Assembly (NCBI RefSeq): GCF_032397745.1
Contig: NZ_CP135921.1
Coordinates: 6,560,501 to 6,624,500 of the forward strand
Length of the DNA stretch: 64,000 nt
Direction: 5' to 3'
Source of the DNA: Bradyrhizobium prioriisuperbiae
GTDB taxonomy: Bacteria; Pseudomonadota; Alphaproteobacteria; Rhizobiales; Xanthobacteraceae
Below the pieces are notes generated by a model. That model worked only from the letters and a program-made list of their open reading frames with translations. It was not told the DNA's origin and did no database searches. The position numbers and the translations under genes were made by a program. Below are positions 47,354 to 56,338 of the stretch, piece after piece; within the stretch, counting starts at the first letter, position 1; every line of letters begins with the position of its first letter.

Positions 47354-48180
47354 CGGCGCAGATCCTGAAGACAAAGGACATGAGAGCGGGCAACGACGTC
47401 GGTGTGAAGGGGGCCGTGAGCCGCCCGCTGATCGAGTTCTCCAACGTGACCATTGATCTCGGCGGCAAATCGATCATCAAGGATCTCAGCTTTGCCGTGA
47501 AGCCGGGTGAATTCGTCTGCATCATCGGCGCGTCGGGCTGCGGCAAGACCACGGCGCTGCGGTTGGCCGCCGGCCTCTATCAGCCGACCGCGGGCTCCGT
47601 GAAATTCTCTGATGACGCGATGACCGGGCCGCGCCGCGACATCGCGGTCGTATTCCAGGACTATGGCAAGGCGCTGCTGCCGTGGCGTACCGCCGCGGGC
47701 AACGTCTCACTGGCGCTGGAAGCGGCGGGGACGCCGACAGCACAACGTCAGGCGCGCATTGGCGCGCTGCTGGCCAAAGTCGGCCTGCCGACCCACGGCG
47801 ACAAGTATCCCGCGGAGATGTCCGGGGGCATGCAGCAGCGGCTGCAGATCGCGCGCTGCCTGGCGCAGGATCCGGTGGTGCTGTTGATGGACGAGCCGTT
47901 CGGCGCGCTCGACGCCATGACGCGCCAGGGCCTGCAGGACGAGGTGCTGTCGCTGGTGGCCGCGAGCGGCGTGACCGTGATCTTCGTCACCCATGATTTG
48001 GAGGAGGCGATCTATCTCGGTGATCGCGTGATCGGGCTGCTGCCGCATCCCGGCCGCATCGGTATCGACGTTCCGGTCGACCTGCCGCGCCCGCGCGATC
48101 AACTGGCCACCCGCGAAAATCCCGAGTTTCTGCGGTTGCGGCGGCATCTGTTCGATTTCATCAAGGCGTCGGAATCGTAA
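47350..48180 (+). CDS. ABC transporter ATPase, SsuB/TauB-like
   Basis: A 276-aa ABC ATPase. Walker A GASGCGKTT near residue 60, Q-loop VVFQDYGKALLPW, signature MSGGMQQRLQIA and Walker B VVLLMDEPFGALDAMT. The start TTG 47350 overlaps the gntR stop by 4 nt; an internal ATG at 47380 is an alternative. It energises the two permeases that follow. Confidence 0.9.
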   Translation: MTAQILKTKDMRAGNDVGVKGAVSRPLIEFSNVTIDLGGKSIIKDLSFAVKPGEFVCIIGASGCGKTTALRLAAGLYQPTAGSVKFSDDAMTGPRRDIAVVFQDYGKALLPWRTAAGNVSLALEAAGTPTAQRQARIGALLAKVGLPTHGDKYPAEMSGGMQQRLQIARCLAQDPVVLLMDEPFGALDAMTRQGLQDEVLSLVAASGVTVIFVTHDLEEAIYLGDRVIGLLPHPGRIGIDVPVDLPRPRDQLATRENPEFLRLRRHLFDFIKASES

Positions 48181-48181
48181 G

Positions 48182-48955
48182 ATGGCCGGTACGACAGCGG
48201 ACCGGCTCAAGCCGCTCATTCTTCCGGTGGCCATCGTGGTCGCGCTGGAATGCGCGGCGCGTGCGACGCATCTGCAGAGTGACTCGCTGGCGCCGCCGAG
48301 CGCCATCGTCATCGCTTTTTTTGAGAGCATCGGTGATGGTTCGCTGCTGATTGCGACGCGCGATACGCTGGTCTCGGCCTTTGCCGGCCTCGCCATCGGC
48401 GCGGCGATCGGCCTGCTGTTCGGGCTGGCACTGGGCATGTCGACGCTGTTCGACCGCAGCATGGAGGTGACGATCGAGAGCATCCGCCCGATCCCATCGG
48501 TGGCGCTGTTGCCGATTGCGCTGATTGCACTGGGGTTCGGCTACCGAATGGAAATCGCCATCGTCGCCTTTGCTTGTGTCTGGCCGCTGCTGATCCTGAC
48601 TCGGTCCGCGGTTCGCGGTGTCGAGCCGCGTTTGCTGGAAGTATCGCGCGCGCTGCGGCTCGGAACCGTGGCGCAAGTGACCAAGATCATTATTCCTGCG
48701 GCGATGCCGCGAATCTTCATTGCGTTCCGGCTGGCCGCCGGCATTGCGCTGATCGTGGCCGTGACCGTCGAGATCACCGCAAATCCGCTCGGACTTGGAG
48801 CTGCGATCATGACGGCGCAACAGGCGCTGCGCCCGGACCTGATGCTGGCGCTGCTGGTCTGGATCGGCCTGGTCGGCTTCGGTCTCAATGCAGGGCTGAT
48901 GCAGATGCAGCAGCGGCTGTTCGGCCGCGCCGCGACCGTGGAGCAGGGTGCATGA
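48182..48955 (+). CDS. ABC transporter permease (first of two)
   Basis: A 257-aa inner-membrane permease with about six helices. The EAA-like loop lies in PRLLEVSRALRLGTVAQVTKIIIPAAMP, which contacts the ATPase. SsuC/TauC-like. Starts one nucleotide after the ATPase stop. Confidence 0.87.
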   Translation: MAGTTADRLKPLILPVAIVVALECAARATHLQSDSLAPPSAIVIAFFESIGDGSLLIATRDTLVSAFAGLAIGAAIGLLFGLALGMSTLFDRSMEVTIESIRPIPSVALLPIALIALGFGYRMEIAIVAFACVWPLLILTRSAVRGVEPRLLEVSRALRLGTVAQVTKIIIPAAMPRIFIAFRLAAGIALIVAVTVEITANPLGLGAAIMTAQQALRPDLMLALLVWIGLVGFGLNAGLMQMQQRLFGRAATVEQGA

Positions 48956-49719
48956 TGCCGGCGGTGATTGTCTGGCGCCTCGTGAGTTTTGCCGTGGCGG
49001 CCGCATTGGTGGCGCTGTGGCAGCTCATCGCCAACCTGCGGCTGGTGTCGCCGGTGTTCCTGCCCGGGCCGGATCGAGCCTGGACCTCGCTGACCCGCGG
49101 CTTTGCCAGTGGTGAGCTCCTGGACAAGCTCGTCGGCACCCTGCAGCACATGGCAATCGGCTGGCTGCTTGCTTCGCTGGTGGGCATCGTCCTCGGTGCG
49201 CTGATCGGATCGTCGAAAGCGATGCGGATTTATGTCGCGCCGACGCTGGAGTTCCTGCGGCCGCTGCCCGTGTCCGCCATCATTCCGGTTGCGATTGCAC
49301 TGTTCGGCCTGACCCAGAGCATGGCGCTGTTTGTGATCGCGTTCGGCTCGCTCTGGCCGCTGCTGCTCGCGACCATCCATGGATTCGCGGCGGTAGAGCC
49401 GCGGCTTTATGAAGTTGCGCGGGCGCTGCACATGTCGCGTCTCGCGGTGATCTTCAAGATCGCGTTGCCATCGGCGAGCCCGGACATTCTGGCCGGCATG
49501 CGTCTCAGCCTGACCGTGGCGTTGATCCTGTCGGTGGTCTGCGAGATGCTGGCAGGTCTCGATGGTCTGGGACACTGGGTGCTGCTGTCGGCGCGCTCGT
49601 TCCGCTCCGCCGACCTGTTTGCCGGCGTGATCCTCCTGGGCGCTGTCGGTTATGTGACGGCGCTGGCGATGTCGATGGCCGAGCGGCGGCTGCTGGCTTG
49701 GCGCTCCCGGGGATATTGA
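48952..49719 (+). CDS. ABC transporter permease (second of two)
   Basis: A 255-aa permease, also with about six helices and an EAA loop (EPRLYEVARALHMSRLAVIFKIALPSASP). The start overlaps the previous stop (ATGATG; ATG 48952 or 48955). The presence of two non-identical SsuC-type permeases suggests a heterodimeric channel. Confidence 0.87.
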   Translation: MMPAVIVWRLVSFAVAAALVALWQLIANLRLVSPVFLPGPDRAWTSLTRGFASGELLDKLVGTLQHMAIGWLLASLVGIVLGALIGSSKAMRIYVAPTLEFLRPLPVSAIIPVAIALFGLTQSMALFVIAFGSLWPLLLATIHGFAAVEPRLYEVARALHMSRLAVIFKIALPSASPDILAGMRLSLTVALILSVVCEMLAGLDGLGHWVLLSARSFRSADLFAGVILLGAVGYVTALAMSMAERRLLAWRSRGY

Positions 49720-49905
49720 GAGATCCACAAGGGGGCGAGAGGGCGCTTGCCGCGCCCGCGAAACGTGATTATACGTTGCGCCACGCCGCGCCGCCGGAAT
49801 CGGGACCAGGAAGCGAAAGCTCCCTAAAGCTTTGATTTTGCTGCAGATGTCGGTGTAACGACTGTGCAGGATGGCATCCCGCGGATATGTCCGGGCCGTC
49901 GTTTT

Positions 49906-49980
49906 GCTCCCTTCGTCTATCGGTTAGGACGCCACCCTTTCACGGTGGAGAGAGCGGTTCGATTCCGCTAGGGAGCGCCA
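49906..49980 (+). tRNA. tRNA-Glu (UUC)
   Basis: Cloverleaf: acceptor GCTCCCT/AGGGAGC (49906-49912 with 49970-49976), anticodon stem CCACC/GGTGG with loop CTTTCAC (49937-49943), anticodon TTC at 49939-49941, T arm GCGGTTCGATTCCGC, discriminator G and encoded CCA. A possible promoter TTGATT-17-TGTAAC ends about 45 bp upstream. The gene is intact. Confidence 0.96.
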
Positions 49981-50339
49981 CTTCATCCTATGCCCTGACA
50001 TTGTCCAAGGTCGCTCCGGTTTGGGAGCGCCATGTTGCCTGATCACCGGCTGATCGCGCAGGTTGCATCGGCGGCTTTTGCCTGTCGCGCCGTCACAGAA
50101 AGTTTGTCCTAACTTTGCTCGGTTTCGATCACGGGGCTGGCTCGAGCCGTTGCCGCGCGGAGGCTGGTGATCTTTTGCGCGACACCTGCAACCCGAACAC
50201 AGGCGTGCGTCCATGCGCGGCACGGAAAATGCTTTCACCTCTCTTGCATGGATCAACGGTTTGATGAGACGGTCGCGGCTTCGGGTCTGGCCGCTGACTC
50301 GAATACGTTCGCTGCGCTTCGGCACGGGAGCCCTGACAC
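49981..50339. other. Intergenic region, tRNA-Glu to dppB
   Basis: About 360 bp with no convincing ORF. It has a hairpin CGCTCC/GGAGCG (50012-50017 with 50024-50029), and GGGAGCGCCA at 50023-50032 repeats the last 10 bases of the tRNA gene (49971-49980). The remainder presumably carries the promoter of the peptide transporter operon. Confidence 0.5.
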
Positions 50340-51257
50340 ATGGTGCGTTTGATTGCCCGGCGGCTCGTTCTCGGCCTGCTGGTCGCGCTCACCGTGATGA
50401 CGCTCGCATTCCTGCTGACGCGGCTGTCCGGTGACCTTGCCATTTCAATTGCCGGCCCGCAGGCGACGCAAGCCGACATCGACATCGTGCGCAAGGCCTA
50501 TGGCCTCGATCGTCCGCTGTACATCCAGTTCTTCTCCTGGGTGGGCCGCGCCATGATCGGCGATTTCGGCCAGAGCTACTTCTTCAAGGACAGCGTGGCC
50601 AACCTGATTGCAGGGCGTTTGCCCATTACGCTGACACTCGGCCTGGTGGGCCTGAGCCTCGCTTTGATCATCTCGATCCCGCTCGGCATTCTGGCCGCAG
50701 TCCGCGAGAACACCTGGCTCGACCGCGCTGTCACCATGTTCACGATGGTGGGGCAGGCGATCCCGAGCTTCTGGCTGGCGTTGATCCTGATGATTGTGCT
50801 CGGTCTGAATCTCGGCCTGCTGCCGATCTCCGGTACCGGAACCTGGCAGCACTTCGTGATGCCGGGCATCGTGCTCGCTTTTACGGCAATCCCGGCGCTG
50901 ACCCGGCTGACGCGCTCCGGCATGATCGAGGCGATGGCGTCCGATTACATCCGCACCGCCCGCGCCAAGGGCCTGTCGCGCGCGCGCATCATTTTCAAGC
51001 ACGCCTTGCGCAATGCCGCCATTCCGGTGGTCTCGATCGCCGCGGTCCAGCTTGGCTTCATGCTGGGCGGCTCCATCGTGATCGAGACGGTGTTCGCGCT
51101 GCACGGCGTCGGGTATCTCGGCTGGGAAAGCATTGCCAAGAACGATTTCCCGGTGGTGCAGGCGGTGGTGCTGGTGCTGGCCGCGATCTATATCGGCCTC
51201 ACTCTGCTGGCCGACATTCTCAATGCGCTGCTCGATCCGAGGCTGCGGACCGGATGA
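50340..51257 (+). CDS. dppB: Dipeptide/oligopeptide ABC permease, DppB type
   Basis: A 305-aa permease with six membrane helices. The N-terminal helix with LTVMTLAFLLTRLSGD and the EAA loop SDYIRTARAKGLSRARIIFKHAL (about 200-222) are typical of DppB/OppB. It begins an operon of five genes, with overlapping or nearly overlapping stops and starts. The substrate may be di- or tripeptides or another small solute such as nickel or glutathione. Confidence 0.92.
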   Translation: MVRLIARRLVLGLLVALTVMTLAFLLTRLSGDLAISIAGPQATQADIDIVRKAYGLDRPLYIQFFSWVGRAMIGDFGQSYFFKDSVANLIAGRLPITLTLGLVGLSLALIISIPLGILAAVRENTWLDRAVTMFTMVGQAIPSFWLALILMIVLGLNLGLLPISGTGTWQHFVMPGIVLAFTAIPALTRLTRSGMIEAMASDYIRTARAKGLSRARIIFKHALRNAAIPVVSIAAVQLGFMLGGSIVIETVFALHGVGYLGWESIAKNDFPVVQAVVLVLAAIYIGLTLLADILNALLDPRLRTG

Positions 51258-52120
51258 GCGCGCCGATTGCCATTCAGGAGCCTCAGACCTCGCGCGTCGG
51301 TTTGACGGGATTCGCGATCGGGATCGCCATTGTCGCTGTTGTGGTCGCGCTCGCGCTGGTCGGCAACGCGCTGGTGCCGTACGACCCGTTCACCCAGGAC
51401 CTCGGAAACCGCCTGCAGCCGCCATTCTGGATGGACGGCACCCAGCCCGGGCATTGGCTCGGCACCGATCAGCTCGGCCGCGATTATCTGGCACGGCTGG
51501 CGTATGGCGCGCGCATTTCGCTGCTGATCGGCCTCATGACGGTGATCATGTCGGGATTGATCGGCATCACCCTTGGCGTGCTCGGCGGCTTCTTTGGTGG
51601 CCGCGTCGACGACGCCGTGCTGTTCGCCATCACCACGCGCCTGTCGATCCCGGTGGTGCTGGTTGCGCTCGCGGTGGTTGGCCTGATGGGGCAGGGGCTT
51701 GGGCTCGTGGTCGCGACGCTGGGGCTTCTGTTGTGGGATCGCTTCGCCGTTGTCGCGCGCGCGACCACCATGCAGATTCGCAACCTCGATTATGTCAATG
51801 CCGCCCGGTGCGCCGGCGCCTCGACGCCGCATCTGCTGATCAAGGAGATTCTTCCAAACATCGCGAGCCATCTGGCGGTGGTGGCGACACTGGAAATGGC
51901 GCTGGCCATCCTGCTGGAAGCGGCCCTGTCGTTCCTCGGCCTCGGCGTGCCGCCGCCGCTGCCGTCGTGGGGGCTCATGATTGCCGAGGGCAAGGACTAC
52001 ATGTTCTTCTCGGCTTGGGTGATTTTGGTGCCCGGCGTCGCGCTGTTCGTTCTGGTGCTCGGCATCAATCTGGTCGGCGATGGGCTGCGCAACCTGCTCG
52101 GTTCGGAGCGGTCGCGATGA
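51254..52120 (+). CDS. dppC: Dipeptide/oligopeptide ABC permease, DppC type
   Basis: A 288-aa permease with an N-terminal cytoplasmic segment, DppC-type segment HWLGTDQLGRDYLARLAYGARISL, and EAA loop NAARCAGASTPHLLIKEILP. It overlaps dppB by 4 nt (ATGA) and dppD by 4 nt. Confidence 0.92.
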   Translation: MSAPIAIQEPQTSRVGLTGFAIGIAIVAVVVALALVGNALVPYDPFTQDLGNRLQPPFWMDGTQPGHWLGTDQLGRDYLARLAYGARISLLIGLMTVIMSGLIGITLGVLGGFFGGRVDDAVLFAITTRLSIPVVLVALAVVGLMGQGLGLVVATLGLLLWDRFAVVARATTMQIRNLDYVNAARCAGASTPHLLIKEILPNIASHLAVVATLEMALAILLEAALSFLGLGVPPPLPSWGLMIAEGKDYMFFSAWVILVPGVALFVLVLGINLVGDGLRNLLGSERSR

Positions 52121-53097
52121 GCGCATTGCTGGACATCGAGGACCTGGAGGTCATGTTCGGCGGCCGCAGCGCGGCAGTGCGTGGTATTTCGCTGCAGATC
52201 GAGAAGGGCGAGACTCATTGCCTGGTCGGCGAATCCGGCTGCGGCAAATCGGTGACGGCGCTGGCGATCATGAACCTGCTCGCCCGCGGCGGGCACCGCT
52301 CCGCGAAACGGCTGAGCTTTGCCGGCACGGATCTCCTGCCCCTGTCCGATCGCGAGATGGCGCGTTTCCGCGGCAATCGCATCTCCATGATCTTCCAGGA
52401 GCCGATGACGAGCCTCAACCCGGCGTTCACCATCGGCTCGCAGATGGCGGAGGTGCTGACCCGGCACAAGGGCGGCTCGCGCGCGGCTGCGCTGGAGCGC
52501 GCCGTCGAACTGATGAGCCGCGTCGGGATCACCGCGCCGGAGATGCGGCTCGGCCAGTTCCCGCACCAGCTCTCGGGCGGGCTGCGTCAGCGCGTCATGA
52601 TTGCCATGGCGCTGATGTGCGATCCGCAATTGCTGGTCGCCGACGAGCCGACCACCGCACTCGATGTCACCGTGCAGGCGCAGATCCTGCGGTTGCTGGC
52701 CACGCTCAAGCGCGAGCTCGGCCTCGCCATCCTGCTGATCACTCATGACCTCGGCATTGTCGCGCGTGTCGCCGACCGGGTGTCGGTGATGTATGCGGGC
52801 GAGGTGGTCGAGCGCGCCACGGCTGCCGAGCTGTTTCGCGCCCCGCAGCATCCTTATACGCGCGGCCTGCTGACCTGCGTGCCGGTGCCGGGCCGGGTGC
52901 AGCGGGACCGGCCGCTCGGCTCGATCCCGGGCGTGGTGCCGGCTATCGGGCCCGGCTTTGCCGGTTGCGCGTTTCGCTCGCGCTGTTCCCATGCGGATGA
53001 CACCTGCGAACGCGAGATCCCACGCCGGCAGGCAGGCCGAGCCCACGATTATCTTTGCCGGCTCGCGCCCGACGTCGCGGAGCCGCAACCCGCATGA
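52117..53097 (+). CDS. dppD: Peptide ABC transporter ATPase, DppD type
   Basis: A 326-aa ATPase: Walker [10 protein letters not shown] near 42-50, signature [12 protein letters not shown], Walker [16 protein letters not shown]. The C-terminal oligopeptide/dipeptide extension with Cys-rich [15 protein letters not shown] is present, as in DppD, where such cysteines bind an Fe-S cluster. ATG 52117. Confidence 0.92.
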   Translation: MSALLDIEDLEVMFGGRSAAVRGISLQIEKGETHCLVGESGCGKSVTALAIMNLLARGGHRSAKRLSFAGTDLLPLSDREMARFRGNRISMIFQEPMTSLNPAFTIGSQMAEVLTRHKGGSRAAALERAVELMSRVGITAPEMRLGQFPHQLSGGLRQRVMIAMALMCDPQLLVADEPTTALDVTVQAQILRLLATLKRELGLAILLITHDLGIVARVADRVSVMYAGEVVERATAAELFRAPQHPYTRGLLTCVPVPGRVQRDRPLGSIPGVVPAIGPGFAGCAFRSRCSHADDTCEREIPRRQAGRAHDYLCRLAPDVAEPQPA

Positions 53098-54044
53098 GCA
53101 CCGCGATTGAAGTCCAGAGCCTGCGGTGCGAGTTCCGGGTGCATGCCGGGGCGCTGGCGGCGGAAAAACGCGTGGTTGCGGTCGATGATGTCACGTTCAG
53201 CGTGCCGGCCGGCAGTGTGCTCGGCATCGTTGGCGAGTCAGGTTGCGGGAAATCCACCCTCGCGCGCCTGATCCTCGGACTGCTGAAGCCGACGGCGGGG
53301 AGCGTGCTGGTCGACGGCAAGCGCCTGTTCGACCTCGACCGCAAGGCGCGCGCCCGGCTGATCCAGCCGGTGTTCCAGGATCCGTTCGCCTCGCTCAATC
53401 CACGCCAGCGGATCAAGGATATCGTCGCGTTGCCGCTGACTGCGCAGGGCACGTTCTCACGGGCCGAAATCGAGCGCCGGGTCTCCAGCATTATCGAGCG
53501 CGTCGGTCTCTCGGCCACGATGGGCGAACGCATGCCGTCGCAGCTCTCCGGCGGGCAGCGCCAGCGCGCGGCCATCGCGCGCGCGCTGGTGCTCGAGCCG
53601 CGGATCGTGATCTGCGACGAGCCGACCAGTGCGCTTGACGTTTCAGTCCAGGCGCAAATCCTCAATCTGCTGGCCGATCTGCGCCGCGATCTCGGACTGA
53701 CTTATCTTTTCATCAGCCACAATCTCGCTGTGGTGGAACATGTGGCGAGCGAAGTCGCCGTCATGTATCTGGGACGTTTTGTCGAGCGCAACGAAACCGA
53801 TGCGCTGTTTCGCGCGCCCGGGCATCCCTACACGCAGGCGTTGCTGCAGAGCGTGCTGACGCCGGAGCCGGGCCTGGGCGTCCCGGACCTCGGCCTCGGC
53901 GATGTGATGCCGGATCCGGCCAATATTCCGCCGGGATGCCGGTTCAATCCGCGCTGCCGCATCGCGATCGAGCGCTGCCGCAGTGTGGCACCAACGCCCA
54001 TGGTCCGCATCCCAGAGGGAATGGTAGAGTGCCATTTGGCATGA
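53094..54044 (+). CDS. dppF: Peptide ABC transporter ATPase, DppF type
   Basis: A 316-aa second ATPase. Walker [10 protein letters not shown], signature LSGGQRQRAAIA, Walker B IVICDEPTSALDVSV, and the C-terminal CRFNPRCRIAIERC Cys motif. ATG 53094 overlaps dppD by 4 nt. Confidence 0.92.
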   Translation: MSTAIEVQSLRCEFRVHAGALAAEKRVVAVDDVTFSVPAGSVLGIVGESGCGKSTLARLILGLLKPTAGSVLVDGKRLFDLDRKARARLIQPVFQDPFASLNPRQRIKDIVALPLTAQGTFSRAEIERRVSSIIERVGLSATMGERMPSQLSGGQRQRAAIARALVLEPRIVICDEPTSALDVSVQAQILNLLADLRRDLGLTYLFISHNLAVVEHVASEVAVMYLGRFVERNETDALFRAPGHPYTQALLQSVLTPEPGLGVPDLGLGDVMPDPANIPPGCRFNPRCRIAIERCRSVAPTPMVRIPEGMVECHLA

Positions 54045-54074
54045 GGCATTGGCACCGGGCGTGCATCGCACCGG

Positions 54075-54104
54075 TTCGGATAGCTGTAATTCGGATAGCT
54101 GCAA
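54075..54104. repeat. 15-bp tandem repeat upstream of the binding-protein gene
   Basis: TTCGGATAGCTGTAA (54075-54089) and TTCGGATAGCTGCAA (54090-54104) are head-to-tail copies differing at one base, just before the ribosome site (AAGAGGGA) of the SBP gene. Confidence 0.85.
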
Positions 54105-54117
54105 GAAGAGGGACATT

Positions 54118-55647
54118 ATGCGCGTGAACATGAAGCTCGGTGCTGCAATTCTCGCAACGGCTTTGCTCGGCGGCGGCGTGATGCCGGCGGCGGCGCAGAA
54201 ATCCGCCGACACGCTGCGGGTGGTGATGCGCGACGCATTGCCGAACATCGATCCCTATTACAACAACCTGCGCACCGGCGTGATCATGCACCACATGGGG
54301 TGGGATGCACTGATCTATCGCAATCCAGCCACCTTCGCTCTCGAACCGCTGCTCGCGACCGAATGGAAGCAGCCGGATCCGACCACCATCGATTTCACGC
54401 TGCGGCCGGGAGTCAAATTCCACGACGGCAGTCCGTTTACCGCCGATGATGTGGTCTACACCATCAACCTGGCATCCGATCCGGCGAGCCGCGTGTCGAC
54501 GCCGGCCAACTACAACTGGCTCGAGAAGGCGGAGAAGACCGGGGAGCTGTCGGTGCGGGTCAAGCTCAAGCGGCCGAACCCCGCGGCGCTGGAATATTTC
54601 GCGTTGGTTCTGCCAATCTATCCCAAGGCCTATCGCGAAAAAGTCGGTCCGGAAGGCTATGCCAAGGCGCCGGTTGGTGCAGGTCCCTACAAAATGGTCA
54701 AGGTCGAACCTGGTGCGTCGATCAGCTTCGAGCGGTTCGAGGATTACTGGGCCGGCAGCCCGAAGGGAAAACCGGCGATCTCCAAGGTCAGCGTGCGGTT
54801 TGTGCCCGATGCCGCGACCGAGATGACCGAATTGCTGGCCGGTCGCGCCGACTGGATCTGGAACCTGAATCCGGACCAACTCGAGCCGATGAGCCGGATG
54901 CCGCACCTGGAGGCCCTGCGTAAAGAGTCGATGCGGATCGGTTATCTCTCGATCGATGCCGCCGGTCGCACCGGTGCGGACAATCCCGTGACCAAGCTCA
55001 AGGTGCGCCAGGCAATCTGGTACGCGATCGACCGCAAGGCGATCGCCGACAAGCTGGTCACCGGCGGCAGTCGCGTTCCGCTCGCGCCCTGTGTCCCAAC
55101 GCAGTTCGGCTGCGATGGCGAGATCGCGGCGCGCTACGATTACGATCCGGCGAAGGCGAAGCAGCTTCTCGCCGAGGCCGGCTATCCCGACGGTTTCGAC
55201 GTGGAACTTGCCAGCTACGTGCTGCCGCAGTGGGGCTCAGCGGTCCAGAACTACCTGCATGCGGTCGGCATCCGCGCCAAGCTCAACCAGTTGCAGACGG
55301 CGGCGCTGATCCAGCGCGCAAAGGCCGGCGAGCTGCGTTTGTATCTCGGAAGCTGGGGCAGCTTCTCGATCAACGATGTCTCGGCCATCCTGCCCAACTT
55401 CTTTGACGGCGGCGCCGATGACTATGCGCGCGATCCGGACGTGCAGAAATGGCTGCTCGAGGGTGGATCATCCACAGACCCTGATGTCCGCAAGAAGAAC
55501 TATTCGAAGGCGATCCAGCGCATCACGGAGCAGGCGTACTGGGCGCCGCTGCACAGCTACGTGACGACCTATGGCATTTCCAAGCAGCTCGATTTTACGC
55601 CGTATCCGGATGAATTGCCGCGCTTCTTTCTGGCGAAGTGGAAATAG
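54118..55647 (+). CDS. Peptide ABC transporter substrate-binding protein (SBP_bac_5)
   Basis: A 509-aa periplasmic binding protein with a signal peptide ending AAAQK (about 23-24). Family 5 features: the N-terminal TLRVVMRDALPNIDPYYNN, LRPGVKFHDGSPFTADDVVYT, and the C-terminal SYVTTYGISKQLDFTPYPDELP. ATG 54118 is chosen for the signal peptide; longer readings are polar and Cys-rich. It closes the dpp operon, 73 bp after dppF. Confidence 0.92.
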   Translation: MRVNMKLGAAILATALLGGGVMPAAAQKSADTLRVVMRDALPNIDPYYNNLRTGVIMHHMGWDALIYRNPATFALEPLLATEWKQPDPTTIDFTLRPGVKFHDGSPFTADDVVYTINLASDPASRVSTPANYNWLEKAEKTGELSVRVKLKRPNPAALEYFALVLPIYPKAYREKVGPEGYAKAPVGAGPYKMVKVEPGASISFERFEDYWAGSPKGKPAISKVSVRFVPDAATEMTELLAGRADWIWNLNPDQLEPMSRMPHLEALRKESMRIGYLSIDAAGRTGADNPVTKLKVRQAIWYAIDRKAIADKLVTGGSRVPLAPCVPTQFGCDGEIAARYDYDPAKAKQLLAEAGYPDGFDVELASYVLPQWGSAVQNYLHAVGIRAKLNQLQTAALIQRAKAGELRLYLGSWGSFSINDVSAILPNFFDGGADDYARDPDVQKWLLEGGSSTDPDVRKKNYSKAIQRITEQAYWAPLHSYVTTYGISKQLDFTPYPDELPRFFLAKWK

Positions 55648-55725
55648 GCGAGTGTCCCGAATCCGAAGTTCGCATCACTTAACCGCACCTTCGGAGCGAA
55701 CTTCGGATTCGATAAGGACACTCGC
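55648..55725. repeat. Long imperfect palindrome 1
   Basis: Outer arms GCGAGTGTCC/GGACACTCGC (55648-55657 with 55716-55725) and inner arms GAATCCGAAGTTCGC/GCGAACTTCGGATTC form a stem of about 26 bp with small bulges and a loop of about 20 nt. It begins directly at the dpp SBP stop, so it also caps the operon's mRNA. Confidence 0.85.
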
Positions 55726-55736
55726 AAATATATGAT

Positions 55737-55816
55737 TCGAGTGTGGTCTTTGGTTCAGAAGTTCGCTCGAGGAGCGCGCGGCGATGGTGGAGCGAACTTC
55801 TGAACCACCACACGAG
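55737..55816. repeat. Long imperfect palindrome 2
   Basis: Inner arms GGTTCAGAAGTTCGCTC/GAGCGAACTTCTGAACC and outer TCGAGTGTGG/CCACACGAG enclose a GC-rich loop. It shares the GAAGTTCGC/GCGAACTTC core with palindrome 1, 12 bp away, so both belong to one repeat family. It directly borders the transporter remnant. Confidence 0.85.
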
Positions 55817-56235
55817 GCAAGGGCGGGGCGGAGACCAACGCTGCGGTGCTCGGTAATCACACCATGTTGCAGGCGGACTCCACCGGCTGGCGGCCGCTGA
55901 TCGATGCCGGCGAGCTGCGGTTGATGATGTGGACCGCGCGGCGCTCTCCGACTTCCCGGACGTGCCGTCGCTCAAGGAGCTCGGCAGGCGGCGCCTTGAT
56001 TGCGCTGTTGACACTGGGCATTCCGCCCAACGTGGTGCTGGCGTTCGTGCTCGGGCCGTTGCTGGAGAACAATCTGCGCAAGGCGCTGATCCTGTCGCAG
56101 GGCGATCTGCTGACCTTTGTGGAGCGACCGATTTCGGCGGCGTGCCTGGTGCTGGCGCTGATCCTTCTGGTCGGCCCGCTGCTGCCGGCGTTGCGTCGGA
56201 AGCGCGAGATGGTCGCTCTGGATGAGGGCGGCTGA
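55817..56235 (+). pseudogene. Decayed tripartite tricarboxylate transporter remnant (TctC fragment joined to TctA C-terminus)
   Basis: From 55817 the frame reads a mid-part of a TctC/Bug solute-binding protein (KGGAETNAAVLGNHT, then STGWRPLIDAGELRLMMWTA). At about 55950 one base is missing: the next frame continues FPDVPSLKELG, as expected for TctC. After 55986 the DNA jumps to the C-terminal end of TctA (VVLAFVLGPLLENNLRKA, GDLLTFVERPISAACL), about 80 of roughly 500 residues. tctB, the start of tctC and most of tctA are gone. An open frame (55846-56235) survives by chance but is not a real gene. Confidence 0.8.
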
Positions 56236-56338
56236 GCTGCCGGCTGCGCGGGATCGTTCGCATATCATCTGGGCAGAGCTGGTTGAAATTTAACCTTGCT
56301 GGCGTTGTGAGCGCGCCATATCGTCCGACCGTCCAACG

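Noticed and set aside
45608..47374. A 588-codon minus-strand frame across the SBP and gntR genes
   Set aside because: It covers two well-supported genes and their junction; no domain is visible in it.
49924..50325. A minus-strand 133-codon frame overlapping tRNA-Glu
   Set aside because: It runs through the tRNA gene; such antisense frames at tRNA genes are a known annotation artefact.
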